This document shows positions 1 through 6,878 of a stretch of 64,000 nt of DNA, piece by piece. The notes beneath the pieces are model-generated. The model did not search any database. It had not been told where the DNA came from and saw only the letters and a program-made list of their open reading frames with translations. Every line of letters starts with the position of its first letter. The stretch's first letter is position 1. The stretch covers positions 3,658,001-3,722,000 of the forward strand of contig OY759982.1 of NCBI GenBank assembly GCA_963662895.1, given 5' to 3'. The position numbers and the translations under genes were made by a program. Source of the stretch: GWE2-42-39 sp963662895 (GTDB lineage: Bacteria > Bacteroidota > Bacteroidia > Bacteroidales > Prolixibacteraceae).

Positions 1-10
1 TACTCTGTTT

Positions 11-37
11 CCCGGGTTTTCGGCATCTCCCCTTCAG
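11..37. repeat. Left copy of a GC-rich intergenic repeat fragment
   Basis: The block cccgggtt (11-18) followed by atctccccttcag (25-37) recurs in the same order and orientation at 3844-3851 and 3860-3872, on the far side of the DUF2589-like/LytTR gene array. The spacer differs (6 versus 8 bases). It lies in the 61 non-coding bases downstream of the last gene of the array. It is probably part of a dispersed Bacteroidota intergenic repeat cut by the window edge. Confidence 0.5.
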
Positions 38-61
38 ACTAATTGCATGCAATATTTTTAT

Positions 62-484
62 TTAACTGAGTATATTCTTTATTCCATTTCCGTAACTAAG
101 TTTTACCGAGACAGTATCTTTATTTCTCCGATTATCCGAAAAGCCGATGTATAATCCGTTTTTCTCCATTTCCAGGGTTTGCTGTTTCACCTGCTCTGTG
201 TTTACTGAGTTAATATCAGCATCAAACACGATTGCGAATTCAGATAAACACAAAGACCGGTGATTGACCAATGTTATTAAAGGAACTTCCATATAAGATC
301 TGTCGGTAATTTGTATTCTCCTGGTAACCGGTACCCCGTCCGCATTATAAAATTGATCCAATCGGTTAAGCTGGTAATTATCTGTTTTTTCCTGAATATC
401 ACTTATAGCATCATTGAATTGCTCAATTAAAACCGGAACAGGAATTGTTTCTCTTTTATTTTTATTTCGTTTCCAGAATCTCAT
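62..484 (-). CDS. DUF2589-like protein E (last gene of the array)
   Basis: A 140-residue protein of unknown function. The centre carries PLITLVNHRSLCLSEFAIVF, a divergent form of the PLLTL-P-x-L-x-VD-x-V strand motif shared with the three other related proteins at 499-972, 1190-1813 and 1875-2519. The basic N-terminus (RFWKRNKNKRE) and short C-terminus lack the glycine/proline-rich tail motif of its larger relatives, so it is the most divergent member. There is no signal peptide or membrane segment, so it should be cytoplasmic. ATG at 484 is preferred over GTG at 487. The gap to the upstream gene is 14 bases, which implies one transcript. The DUF2589 assignment is from memory of the family pattern and is least certain for this member. 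Confidence 0.6.
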   Translation of the reverse strand: MRFWKRNKNKRETIPVPVLIEQFNDAISDIQEKTDNYQLNRLDQFYNADGVPVTRRIQITDRSYMEVPLITLVNHRSLCLSEFAIVFDADINSVNTEQVKQQTLEMEKNGLYIGFSDNRRNKDTVSVKLSYGNGIKNILS

Positions 485-498
485 CACTAAAAGTTATT

Positions 499-972
499 CT
501 ATGGAATTTGTGATTTCAACACCCGTTCATAGCCTTCGATAACGCTTTTCAGCCCTTCAGGAATTTCCTGTGGGGATATTACGATCTTCAGGTGCCCGGA
601 ACGGTTTGATTTTACATCGACTGTATCCTTATTTTCTTTTGAAAAATCGAGTTGTAACTCATTGTCGATAATCTCCATTTCAAACCTGGTTTCGAACTCG
701 ACCGTGTCGATGGTGGGACAGGTTAATGGCGCCAGGGTTAATAGAGGCACATTTACATCGACTTCTTCTACCCCTTTTTCGGTTATATGAGGGTATTTCA
801 AAATAATAGAATCGGCTTCGAGATGAGACAAACCTACATCTTCAGTTTCGTTACCGGAGGTTATTTTTTTAAAGAACTTGGCAATAATCCCCACACTGCT
901 GTCGGTGAGGGTATCATTGGCCGCCACGATGGCATCGTGAACAGCATCGACAAATGATTTTAAGCTTATCAT
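499..972 (-). CDS. DUF2589-like protein D
   Basis: A 157-residue protein of unknown function. It shows the family core VPLLTLAPLTCPTIDTVEFE near residues 74-93, followed by a FEMEI strand. The C-terminal motif ISPQEIPEGLKSVIEGYERV corresponds to the IHAG-x-LPLP-x-GVTT-x-ID motif of the two larger relatives upstream. The N-terminus (ISLKSFVDAVHDAIVAANDT) looks like an amphipathic helix, matching the helical N-terminus of the relatives. There is no signal peptide. It starts 12 bases after the zinc-ribbon gene and ends 14 bases before the next, so it is part of a tight operon. Confidence 0.65.
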   Translation of the reverse strand: MISLKSFVDAVHDAIVAANDTLTDSSVGIIAKFFKKITSGNETEDVGLSHLEADSIILKYPHITEKGVEEVDVNVPLLTLAPLTCPTIDTVEFETRFEMEIIDNELQLDFSKENKDTVDVKSNRSGHLKIVISPQEIPEGLKSVIEGYERVLKSQIP

Positions 973-984
973 GGTATCAAAAAA

Positions 985-1188
985 TTAATGGTTGCTGTTG
1001 TGTGTAACCCTTATTTGTTCAAACTTTTCCATTGTTTCCTCAACAACTCTTTTACTGGAGGAAGACAAACTAACTGAGCTGTTGCAATTAGCACAGGTAA
1101 AACTTCTGCCTTTCAGCAATTCTTCAATATTAATAAAGATGGTATTGTGACATACCGGACATTCAATCTGTTGCATTTTATAACTCAT
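985..1188 (-). CDS. Small zinc-ribbon protein
   Basis: A 67-residue protein starting at MSYKMQQ (ATG 1186-1188). An upstream extension is possible, but the chosen start sits one base after the stop of the preceding gene, with an aggaa stretch in front, which suggests coupled translation. Two CxxC pairs (CPVC and CANC, about 20 residues apart) make a rubredoxin/zinc-ribbon knuckle, followed by a serine-rich linker and a short charged helix. Such modules bind zinc and mediate protein or nucleic-acid contacts. It is embedded among four DUF2589-like genes, so it may be an accessory or adaptor for them; this is inference. Confidence 0.7.
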   Translation of the reverse strand: MSYKMQQIECPVCHNTIFINIEELLKGRSFTCANCNSSVSLSSSSKRVVEETMEKFEQIRVTHNSNH

Positions 1189-1189
1189 A

Positions 1190-1813
1190 TTATTCCTGTT
1201 TAGGTATTGCATTTATCGATTTCACATACAGATCAATAAGGGTTGTAACTCCCTGAGGAAGGGGAATTGTACCTGCATGTATTTTCACATTCAGCTTTGA
1301 CGCATTATGGCTCCGGTTAGACCCTTTATCATTGGCATCGTAACTGAGCTTTCCGGAAAGTGTAGTTTTATTGTTTTGAGTATTATTCCCAAGTAAGCCG
1401 GAAGACGTATTCTTCCCTTCCTCTTTTTCTGCCGAAGAATCTTTTTGAGCTTCAGAATAGGATACAATTTCCATACTGAAATCAATATCGACATTATCGA
1501 CAACCAATGAATTTATAGGAACAAGTGTCAACAGGGGAATCTTAAATGTTGCCACCAGTTCCTGCCTTTTCAATTCATTATTTACATCTTCTGAAATGAT
1601 TGATCTGGACAACGACATTTCAATCATTAGTGGTTCATACTGGTTATTCCCTTTAGCAATGAAGCAGGTATCCATTAAAAAACGGGTCTGTTCTTTTATC
1701 ATGATTGAATTTGCCGAAGCAGCAGCCACCAGTGGCGCACTTAGCAAACTACCAATTTCAGGAAGTTGTTTCCCTGATTGTTGATTATTCTCTGAGTTAT
1801 TCCTGTTGTCCAT
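1190..1813 (-). CDS. DUF2589-like protein B
   Basis: A 207-residue protein of unknown function, starting at MDNRNNSENN. The N-terminal part has LPEIGSLLSAPLVAAASAN, an alanine-rich helix equivalent to LIGGPLNAAAKANAA in the neighbour at 1875-2519. Next come a TRFLMDTCF segment, the core PLLTLVPINSLVVDNVDIDF, an FSMEIVS strand, and a polar, low-complexity insert of about 50 residues rich in S, N and K. It ends with the tail motif IHAGTIPLPQGVTTLIDLYV. There is no signal peptide. It lies 61 bases after its closest paralogue and one base before the zinc-ribbon gene. The polar insert looks like an exposed loop. Confidence 0.7.
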   Translation of the reverse strand: MDNRNNSENNQQSGKQLPEIGSLLSAPLVAAASANSIMIKEQTRFLMDTCFIAKGNNQYEPLMIEMSLSRSIISEDVNNELKRQELVATFKIPLLTLVPINSLVVDNVDIDFSMEIVSYSEAQKDSSAEKEEGKNTSSGLLGNNTQNNKTTLSGKLSYDANDKGSNRSHNASKLNVKIHAGTIPLPQGVTTLIDLYVKSINAIPKQE

Positions 1814-1874
1814 GAAGATCAATTAAAAAGATTATTAACAGGGCTGATAAAATTTTTAGTCAGCCCTATTTAAT

Positions 1875-2519
1875 TCAGGCAGCAGATGCTTCTTTCTTTT
1901 TCACTTCAATTGGTTCAATTGATTTGGAGAATGCATCAATGATGGTTGTAACGCCCTTAGGCAAAGGAAGCTGTCCGGCATGAATATTCAAGGTATATTT
2001 AGCCGAATTACTTTTCTGATAGTGAGTGTCTTTGCTGGACGACTCTTTTTGATCATAGCTCACACTTCCCTTCACAGTGGCCGAGAACGGACCATAACCA
2101 ACTTTTGCTTCGAAACTTGCTTCAGCTTTTAGCTCTTTGGCTTTTTCTTCATGAGTATCCTCTCCGTAACTGGATTTTACTTCCATTTCGAAAGCAATAT
2201 CCACATTATCGACTCCAAGTGAATTAAGAGGGATAATCGTCAGTAACGGAAGTTCAAATTTGGTTACAAACGAATCGATTGACGGAGGTGCATCCGGCGT
2301 ATCGCTGGCCTGGATCACTCCCCTGGTCAAAGACATGTTAATCATGATGGGTTCGTAACTCTCCCCATCTTTTTTGAAACAGGTATCCAATAAGAAGGAA
2401 GTTTGGGTCAATGCCATTGCGGCATTCGCTTTTGCAGCGGCATTTAACGGCCCCCCGATAAGGGCATCCATTGGTAAGCCGGAAAACTGCTGCGCCATAG
2501 AAACTAATTCTTGTGACAT
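1875..2519 (-). CDS. DUF2589-like protein A (first and largest of the set)
   Basis: A 214-residue protein of unknown function starting at MSQELVSMAQQ. An upstream in-frame extension to 2591 is rejected because a TAGCTTTG promoter element (minus strand, 2596-2589) would put transcription start inside it. It has the alanine-rich helix LIGGPLNAAAKANAAMALTQ, then SFLLDTCFKK, the core PLLTIIPLNSLGVDNVDIAF, a FEMEV strand, a charged E/K-rich insert and the tail motif IHAGQLPLPKGVTTIIDAFS. It heads the operon of four related genes and is closest to the protein at 1190-1813. The absence of a secretion signal argues for a cytoplasmic role. This is the member I am most confident belongs to DUF2589. Confidence 0.75.
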   Translation of the reverse strand: MSQELVSMAQQFSGLPMDALIGGPLNAAAKANAAMALTQTSFLLDTCFKKDGESYEPIMINMSLTRGVIQASDTPDAPPSIDSFVTKFELPLLTIIPLNSLGVDNVDIAFEMEVKSSYGEDTHEEKAKELKAEASFEAKVGYGPFSATVKGSVSYDQKESSSKDTHYQKSNSAKYTLNIHAGQLPLPKGVTTIIDAFSKSIEPIEVKKKEASAA

Positions 2520-2588
2520 AAAATGAAAATTTATTGTTATGGCTGCATTTATAGTGGCGTCGCCATCCACTGTGTTTTGCTTATAATA

Positions 2589-2596
2589 CAAAGCTA
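2589..2596 (-). promoter_or_regulatory. Possible -7 element upstream of the DUF2589-like operon
   Basis: The minus strand reads TAGCTTTG here, matching the Bacteroidota -7 consensus TAnnTTTG, about 70 bases before the start of the first DUF2589-like gene. No clear TTTG is seen at -33, which would fit an activated promoter, perhaps by one of the adjacent LytTR proteins. That last point is inference. Confidence 0.4.
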
Positions 2597-2682
2597 GATT
2601 GAAATATTGCTGCCTGGTAAAAGTGGTTCGTTTATCTAATGAATGTACCGAAAAAGCAAATAACCAGGTTAAAACATTTCAA

Positions 2683-3075
2683 TTAAAGGCCAATCGCTTC
2701 TTTTAACCGGGCCATTCCTCTCCGGGAAATATCAATCAACACACCGTTGGTTAGCAAAACCGTTCTGTTTCCTAAATTTTTATAACGGACAATATGTAGT
2801 ATATTAATAATGGTATTACGGTTTACCCGTACAAAACCATAAGAACTGAGTTCAAGTTCAAATTCTTTCAGAAGTTTGGCTATTACATAATTACATCCGT
2901 TTTCAGTGTACACGGTGGTCAAATAACAATCACACATTAAATGAGTGATCGTGTCCATTCTTATAAAATGGTTGATATTCTTTTCTTTTAATATAATTTT
3001 CTGTCCTTCCTGGGCAAATGAATCGGTTTTTATAATTTCCTTCTCAACAAGTAATTTATGGGATACTTTTTTCAT
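2683..3075 (-). CDS. Free-standing LytTR DNA-binding protein 2
   Basis: A 130-residue transcription factor-like protein starting at MKKVSHKLLVEK (an upstream TTG start at 3111 is less likely). The C-terminal 90 residues form a LytTR domain: a strand with IRMDTITHLMCD, a YTENGCNYVIAKLLKEFE helix region, SSYGFVRVNRNTIINILHIV, and the terminal LIDISRRGMARLKEAI. There is no receiver domain, so it is not a classical response regulator. Stand-alone LytTR proteins usually bind direct repeats upstream of neighbouring or own genes. It lies 163 bases upstream of the DUF2589-like operon on the same strand, so it is a natural candidate regulator of it. Confidence 0.8.
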   Translation of the reverse strand: MKKVSHKLLVEKEIIKTDSFAQEGQKIILKEKNINHFIRMDTITHLMCDCYLTTVYTENGCNYVIAKLLKEFELELSSYGFVRVNRNTIINILHIVRYKNLGNRTVLLTNGVLIDISRRGMARLKEAIGL

Positions 3076-3215
3076 ATATAATATATTAATTGATTCCGAA
3101 TGAGGCTTCAATGAAGTTACTAAGATAAATTTAGCATATTTTAACTTTGCGTTTATCCTTTGGGTGACATACCTAATAAGTGGTATTAATCCTTATATGA
3201 ACAGGTAAATAATAG

Positions 3216-3620
3216 CTATGAATGATTCACCTGATATTTCAGGAAACGATCATTCATGTATTTTATACGTCTTTTTGATATAGGCAAAACATGAAAATTA
3301 CTCATGGTTACACCAGGATTTTTCCCAAACGTGCAACTGACTATATGTGAAATATTAATCAAGGTATTTCTGCTAATCCTTAAAAATCCGTAATCAGCCA
3401 ATAAAAAGTCAAATAGTTTTAAAGGTTCTGACGTATTATACTCTTCTCCTGTTACAGAAGAAACAATGGATATACATCCCTTGCAGTTGATGTATAAAAT
3501 CTTATCTAAAGCAATAAATCTATTTCCCGGGTGTTCTTTAATTTTTAATATTTTATTCTGCTGTTGAGGTACTGATAATATTAAAATATCCTTTTCTGAA
3601 TTTATATCTGTTTTTTCCAT
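3216..3620 (-). CDS. Free-standing LytTR DNA-binding protein 1
   Basis: A 134-residue protein with a LytTR domain in its C-terminal two thirds: FIALDKILYINCKGC, FDFLLADYGFLRISRNTLIN, ISHIVSC, and HVLPISKRRIKYMNDRF. The first 30 residues are polar and show no receiver or sensor domain. It resembles the next gene downstream (2683-3075) in length and architecture, so the pair is probably an old duplication. Both lie on the same strand as the DUF2589-like operon. What signals it responds to cannot be read from the sequence. Confidence 0.8.
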   Translation of the reverse strand: MEKTDINSEKDILILSVPQQQNKILKIKEHPGNRFIALDKILYINCKGCISIVSSVTGEEYNTSEPLKLFDFLLADYGFLRISRNTLINISHIVSCTFGKNPGVTMSNFHVLPISKRRIKYMNDRFLKYQVNHS

Positions 3621-3789
3621 CTGTACATGATTTACTCTGCTTTTATCCCTGTACCGGAAAAAATGATCATATAATTTTGAATATGATGCAACAAAAACAA
3701 AATAGAGTAAAACAGCTTACAATCATGAAACCACGACCATGAAATATGACAGTAAGTTTTTGGATATTGATTATTGGATATTCGTTTTT

Positions 3790-3872
3790 TCCGGGGTTTT
3801 CTTCGTTCACTCTTACCCGGGGCTGCGTTCGTACCTCACTTACCCCGGGTTATTTATGTATCTCCCCTTCAG
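3790..3872. repeat. Right copy of a GC-rich intergenic repeat
   Basis: The stretch contains three cccgg-type blocks (ccgggg near 3792, cccgggg near 3819, ccccggg near 3844) and ends with atctccccttcag (3860-3872). The last block plus this tail matches the window start at 11-37. The base composition is much richer in G and C than the flanking DNA. It resembles dispersed intergenic repeats of Bacteroidota that are often miscalled as small genes. Confidence 0.5.
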
Positions 3873-3907
3873 GGACAGCAAACTCCGGCGGATAGAAGCA
3901 ACACCCA

Positions 3908-4003
3908 TCAAACGCGAAGCGTCAAACCATCAAACAGCGAAGTCATCAAACTCCTCAAACACTCCGCCTCAAACAGGTTGCAGACCATCAAACCTTTCAA
4001 ACA
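3908..4003. repeat. tcaaac-rich degenerate repeat tract
   Basis: The hexamer tcaaac occurs eight times in 96 bases (starting at 3908, 3922, 3930, 3946, 3955, 3969, 3988 and 3997), four of them as catcaaac. Spacing is irregular, so this is a degenerate simple-sequence tract and not a CRISPR array. It adjoins the GC-rich repeat. Confidence 0.55.
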
Positions 4004-4084
4004 CGAAGACCAAAGAACCGGCACACCGGATTTGGGGCAAACTCGGCATGTTGAGAAGCCCGGAGGACTTCACTGTTCATAACG

Positions 4085-4099
4085 CCGGGTGAAACCCGG
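4085..4099. repeat. REP-like hairpin ccgggt-gaa-acccgg
   Basis: A perfect 6-bp inverted repeat around a gaa loop. This palindrome type recurs in Bacteroidota intergenic DNA, often with a companion gggct-gaa-agccc hairpin, which is present here at 4239-4251. Confidence 0.6.
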
Positions 4100-4238
4100 T
4101 GGAAACGATCCCCAACCATACCGGCGCATCTGCCGGGCCGGGTTTGAAACACGAACCTCCTATGCGCCGGACAAAAAAAAACGGAGATAGGATGATGGGA
4201 TGCAAACAGGTTGATGAAATCTGTCATTGGTATGGGAC

Positions 4239-4251
4239 GGGCTGAAAGCCC
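4239..4251. repeat. REP-like hairpin gggct-gaa-agccc
   Basis: A perfect 5-bp inverted repeat around gaa, at the point where the efflux pseudogene loses its reading frame. It suggests the repeat cluster invaded or replaced the 3' part of the gene. Confidence 0.55.
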
Positions 4252-4264
4252 ATAATAATTCAGG

Positions 4265-5858
4265 CTGTTTTACCATGCAGACCAAACATTTTAATGCTTT
4301 TGTAAAACACCTTATTAAAATTGGCGAATGAATATTATCGCGCCACTGACGGAAATATTCACCGTTCTTATCAACGACAAGATCCTCTTTGCTAATCAGC
4401 CTGACCCCGTCGGTCTTTGAATTGTAAGTGCTGCCATCCTTCAATATAAAAGCATCATTCTTATTAACCTTAAAACGCATCCGATGACCGTCTTCATTAA
4501 GAATGTATTCTGATTTATAGTTGATCACATTTTCGTACATGGAAGTAGGGGCCGGATCAAGTGCCGAGTTGACACGTCCCCATTTCCCGACCACGCTTTC
4601 AACTTCAGGAACAGAGTTCACTCTTTTGTCCAGCAACGCAATTACGTCCAGATTTTCTTCAATGCCGGAATGGGGCATGGTTGTTGGCATAAGTAAAAAT
4701 GAACCTTCGTCAAGCGCAGGCATAAATTCTTTTCCGACACCGGGGAAACGGGCCTCTGCAGATCGCCAGAAATCTGTTTCTTTGAGGCTCCCGGGCATAA
4801 AACCAAAAAGGTTACCGAACCCCATCCAAATCATGATCCCAAATAACACAACAGTCATAGGGATCACCAGGAATTTCCATTTATGCCTCAGGCACCATTT
4901 CAATATTTCGGGATAAAAATGAACAATCGTCATTAATGTTCCAAGAATAATCCCCACGATAGCAATGGAAAACAGGAAATTTACCACGAAGCTGTTTTGG
5001 GCCCCCAGGGGCATCCATATTTTTGTCAGGTAGAAAATCACCACAATCAGGGTCAATGCGATGTTGATTTGATTGACGTATTTTCTTTTTCCCGGGAGCC
5101 ACCGGTCTTCAAAAATATTATTCAGCCCGATTAAATTCAATGGTACGGGCTCCAATATCGAGGTTGCTGTTTTTGACGGCTGCCATGATTTGTGCCACAT
5201 TAACACCTTGTGCTTTCATGGCATTGGGATCGATATCGACCTGGTATTCTTTGACGAATCCTCCGATGGAAGCTACTTCTGCAACACCTTTGGCCGATGT
5301 CAGGGAGTATCTGACATAAAAATCCTGGATCGTACGAAGTTCCTGAGGGTCCCAACCTCCGGACGGATTACCGTCTTTATCCCTGCCTTCCAGTGTATAC
5401 CAGTAAATTTGTCCCAGGGCCGTAGCGTCCGGGCCCAGGGCTGGTGTAACATCGGCTGGCAACGTTCCGGCTGGCAGGGAATTTAGCTTTTCCAATATCC
5501 GGGTACGGCTCCAGTAGAAATCTACATCTTCATCAAAAATGATATAAATACTGGAAAGTCCGAATATAGAATTGCTCCGGATGGTTTTAACACCCGGAAT
5601 TCCAAGCAGGGACGTGGTCAGTGGATAAGAGACCTGGTCTTCAATATCCTGCGGTGAACGCCCCGCCCACTCGGTGTATACTATTTGCTGGTTCTCTCCA
5701 ATGTCAGGAATGGCATCAACAGGCACCGGATCGGAAGGCAGGATACCTGTATCCCGGTTAAACGGGGAAGTAATAATTCCCCAACTGATTAAAATAATCA
5801 GCAGTAAAAAAGTAACCAGCTTATTTTCAATAAAAAAACGGATAACTTTATTAAGCAT
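4265..5858 (-). pseudogene. Broken CusA/CzcA heavy-metal RND efflux permease
   Basis: The N-terminal 245 residues (5858 to about 5118) are a good CusA start: a first membrane helix, then IPDIGENQQIVYTEWAGRSP, QDIEDQVSYPLTTSLLGIPG and GVAEVASIGGFVKEYQVDID. At about 5118 the frame breaks just after FNRAE. Homology resumes in another frame from about 5113 with FEDRWLPGKRKYVNQ, membrane helices and the motif GKEFMPALDEGSFLLMPTTM, which belongs roughly 240 residues further on. It degrades after QWRDNIHSP near 4325, so the C-terminal half is gone. That makes an internal deletion, a frameshift and a 3' truncation. No CusB or CusC partner is present. The family normally exports Cu(I), Ag(I) or divalent metals. 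Confidence 0.85.
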
Positions 5859-5959
5859 AGAATTTGTTTTATGATTTTACAGACTCAAACACACACTGTC
5901 TCATGGCACCTATGCACCAGAAACATTCTGTATATTAATACTCTAAACTGAGTCCAAAA

Positions 5960-6328
5960 TCATAAAAGATACATCTGTAAATCCGAAAGAATCCGTTGTA
6001 TCTTCGGCGGCGGTATCGTTCTTTCCGGAAAGACAAATGCCTGCCTTTCTATTGTTTCAATTTCATCAATGCCAATTACCGGAGGCAAAAGCACAGCAAA
6101 TTGAGTAAAATCAGAGGTATACGACGTAACGAAAAAGTCATCTTCGATTTTGATAGTGACAGATTCATCGTGACAGCATCCACAAGGAATCCCGCAACAA
6201 TGATCAGGTGCTGCCTGAATGGCAACAGATTTCAATGAATTACCACAAAAATGTTGAGATACAGTCACCCCCATTGTGGTCACCATAAGAATTAGTGCGA
6301 AGATAATATGACTGATCTTTTTAAACAT
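5960..6328 (-). CDS. Small exported Cys-rich protein of HYC/CC/PP type
   Basis: A 122-residue protein with an N-terminal signal-like hydrophobic helix (residues 6-22), then QHFCGNSL, DHCCGIPCGCCHDE and, near the C-terminus, LPPV and IPPPKI. This order of an H-x-C motif, paired cysteines and double prolines matches a small Bacteroidota family usually found beside heavy-metal efflux or copper genes. It probably sits in the envelope and may bind metal. It lies 101 bases upstream of the broken CusA-type gene on the same strand, which supports the link. The gene itself looks intact, so it may be a remnant of a decayed efflux operon. Confidence 0.7.
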   Translation of the reverse strand: MFKKISHIIFALILMVTTMGVTVSQHFCGNSLKSVAIQAAPDHCCGIPCGCCHDESVTIKIEDDFFVTSYTSDFTQFAVLLPPVIGIDEIETIERQAFVFPERTIPPPKIQRILSDLQMYLL

Positions 6329-6497
6329 GTCGTAATAATTATAACAAATATATGACTATTTTGATCTTGGGATTATATGAAATTTCAGAAAAAAACATGC
6401 AAAATCTTTCAAACACATTCACTTTTCAGGCTCTCAAGCTTTGGAAAAGGTTAGCCTGCAATTTGGGGCTTGTGGAATAAATCCAAAATTGGTGTGG

Positions 6498-6577
6498 GTG
6501 TCACACCCGTGTTGTTGCAGTGGTGTCAAGTGAATTATTGACATGGTGTCAATCGTGTTGTTGACGTAGTGTCAAGT
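6498..6577. repeat. Degenerate 23-bp tandem repeats with gtgtca core
   Basis: Three contiguous 23-base units (6509-6531, 6532-6554, 6555-6577) share the pattern g-n-n-ttgttga-n-n-n-gtgtcaa. The gtgtca core recurs at 6523, 6546 and 6569, and a fourth copy at 6498 is 25 bases earlier. They lie about 300 bases upstream of the ECF sigma gene. Spacing near two helical turns would suit repeated regulator binding, but a role is not shown. Confidence 0.6.
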
Positions 6578-6771
6578 GGAGTAATATATAACTTTGTATT
6601 TTATGTTCTATAAATGAAGGGACAATCAAACGAATTTTTCCTGCCAGGAAATCAGAGAGAGAACAACAGGCATGAATTTATGAATTAAACCACTGGCTAA
6701 AAATCAAGCTTCATCGCATTTCTCTTTTTTACTATTTGTTACGATAAAACTAAAAATTCATTAATTTTGTC

Positions 6772-6779
6772 ACTTTTCT
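6772..6779 (+). promoter_or_regulatory. Possible -7 element of the ECF sigma gene
   Basis: TAATTTTG matches TAnnTTTG and lies 100 bases before the start codon at 6879. No TTTG lies at the usual 19-base distance. Confidence 0.35.
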
Positions 6780-6878
6780 CACACAATAGAAGTATCATTT
6801 AAAGAGCATTATAAGTTTCTTTGGAAATAATATTATAAGAATGATTTTGAGAGTGAAGAATATTTCCTCATCTAACTT

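Larger units (their letters stand above)
3640..4230. other. Gene-poor decayed region with repeats
   Basis: About 600 bases with no gene I can support. Open frames across it translate to proline/serine-rich sequence typical of intergenic repeats. It holds the right copy of the cccgggtt/atctccccttcag fragment, a run of tcaaac units and GC-rich hairpins, all described separately. It separates the LytTR genes from the broken efflux gene. Confidence 0.6.
6329..6878. other. Intergenic region upstream of the ECF sigma gene
   Basis: 550 bases between divergent genes. It holds the 23-bp tandem repeat and a -7-like TAATTTTG at 6772-6779. I see no other gene, tRNA or terminator in it. Confidence 0.5.

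Noticed and set aside
2520..2591. N-terminal extension of the first DUF2589-like protein
   Set aside because: It overlaps a -7 promoter element, and the family-like start is MSQELVSM.
3908..4003. Possible CRISPR array from the recurring tcaaac unit
   Set aside because: Units are six bases with irregular spacing and no spacers of constant length; no cas genes in the window.
3739..4092. Open frames of 117 and 102 residues
   Set aside because: Proline/serine-rich translation of repeat DNA, two frames open at once, no family resemblance; treated as intergenic repeats.
3997..4227. Minus-strand open frame of 76 residues
   Set aside because: It lies across the ccgggt hairpin and repeat DNA, with no recognisable motif.
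6498..6577. Possible CRISPR array from the 23-base units
   Set aside because: The units are contiguous and degenerate, with no spacers between them.
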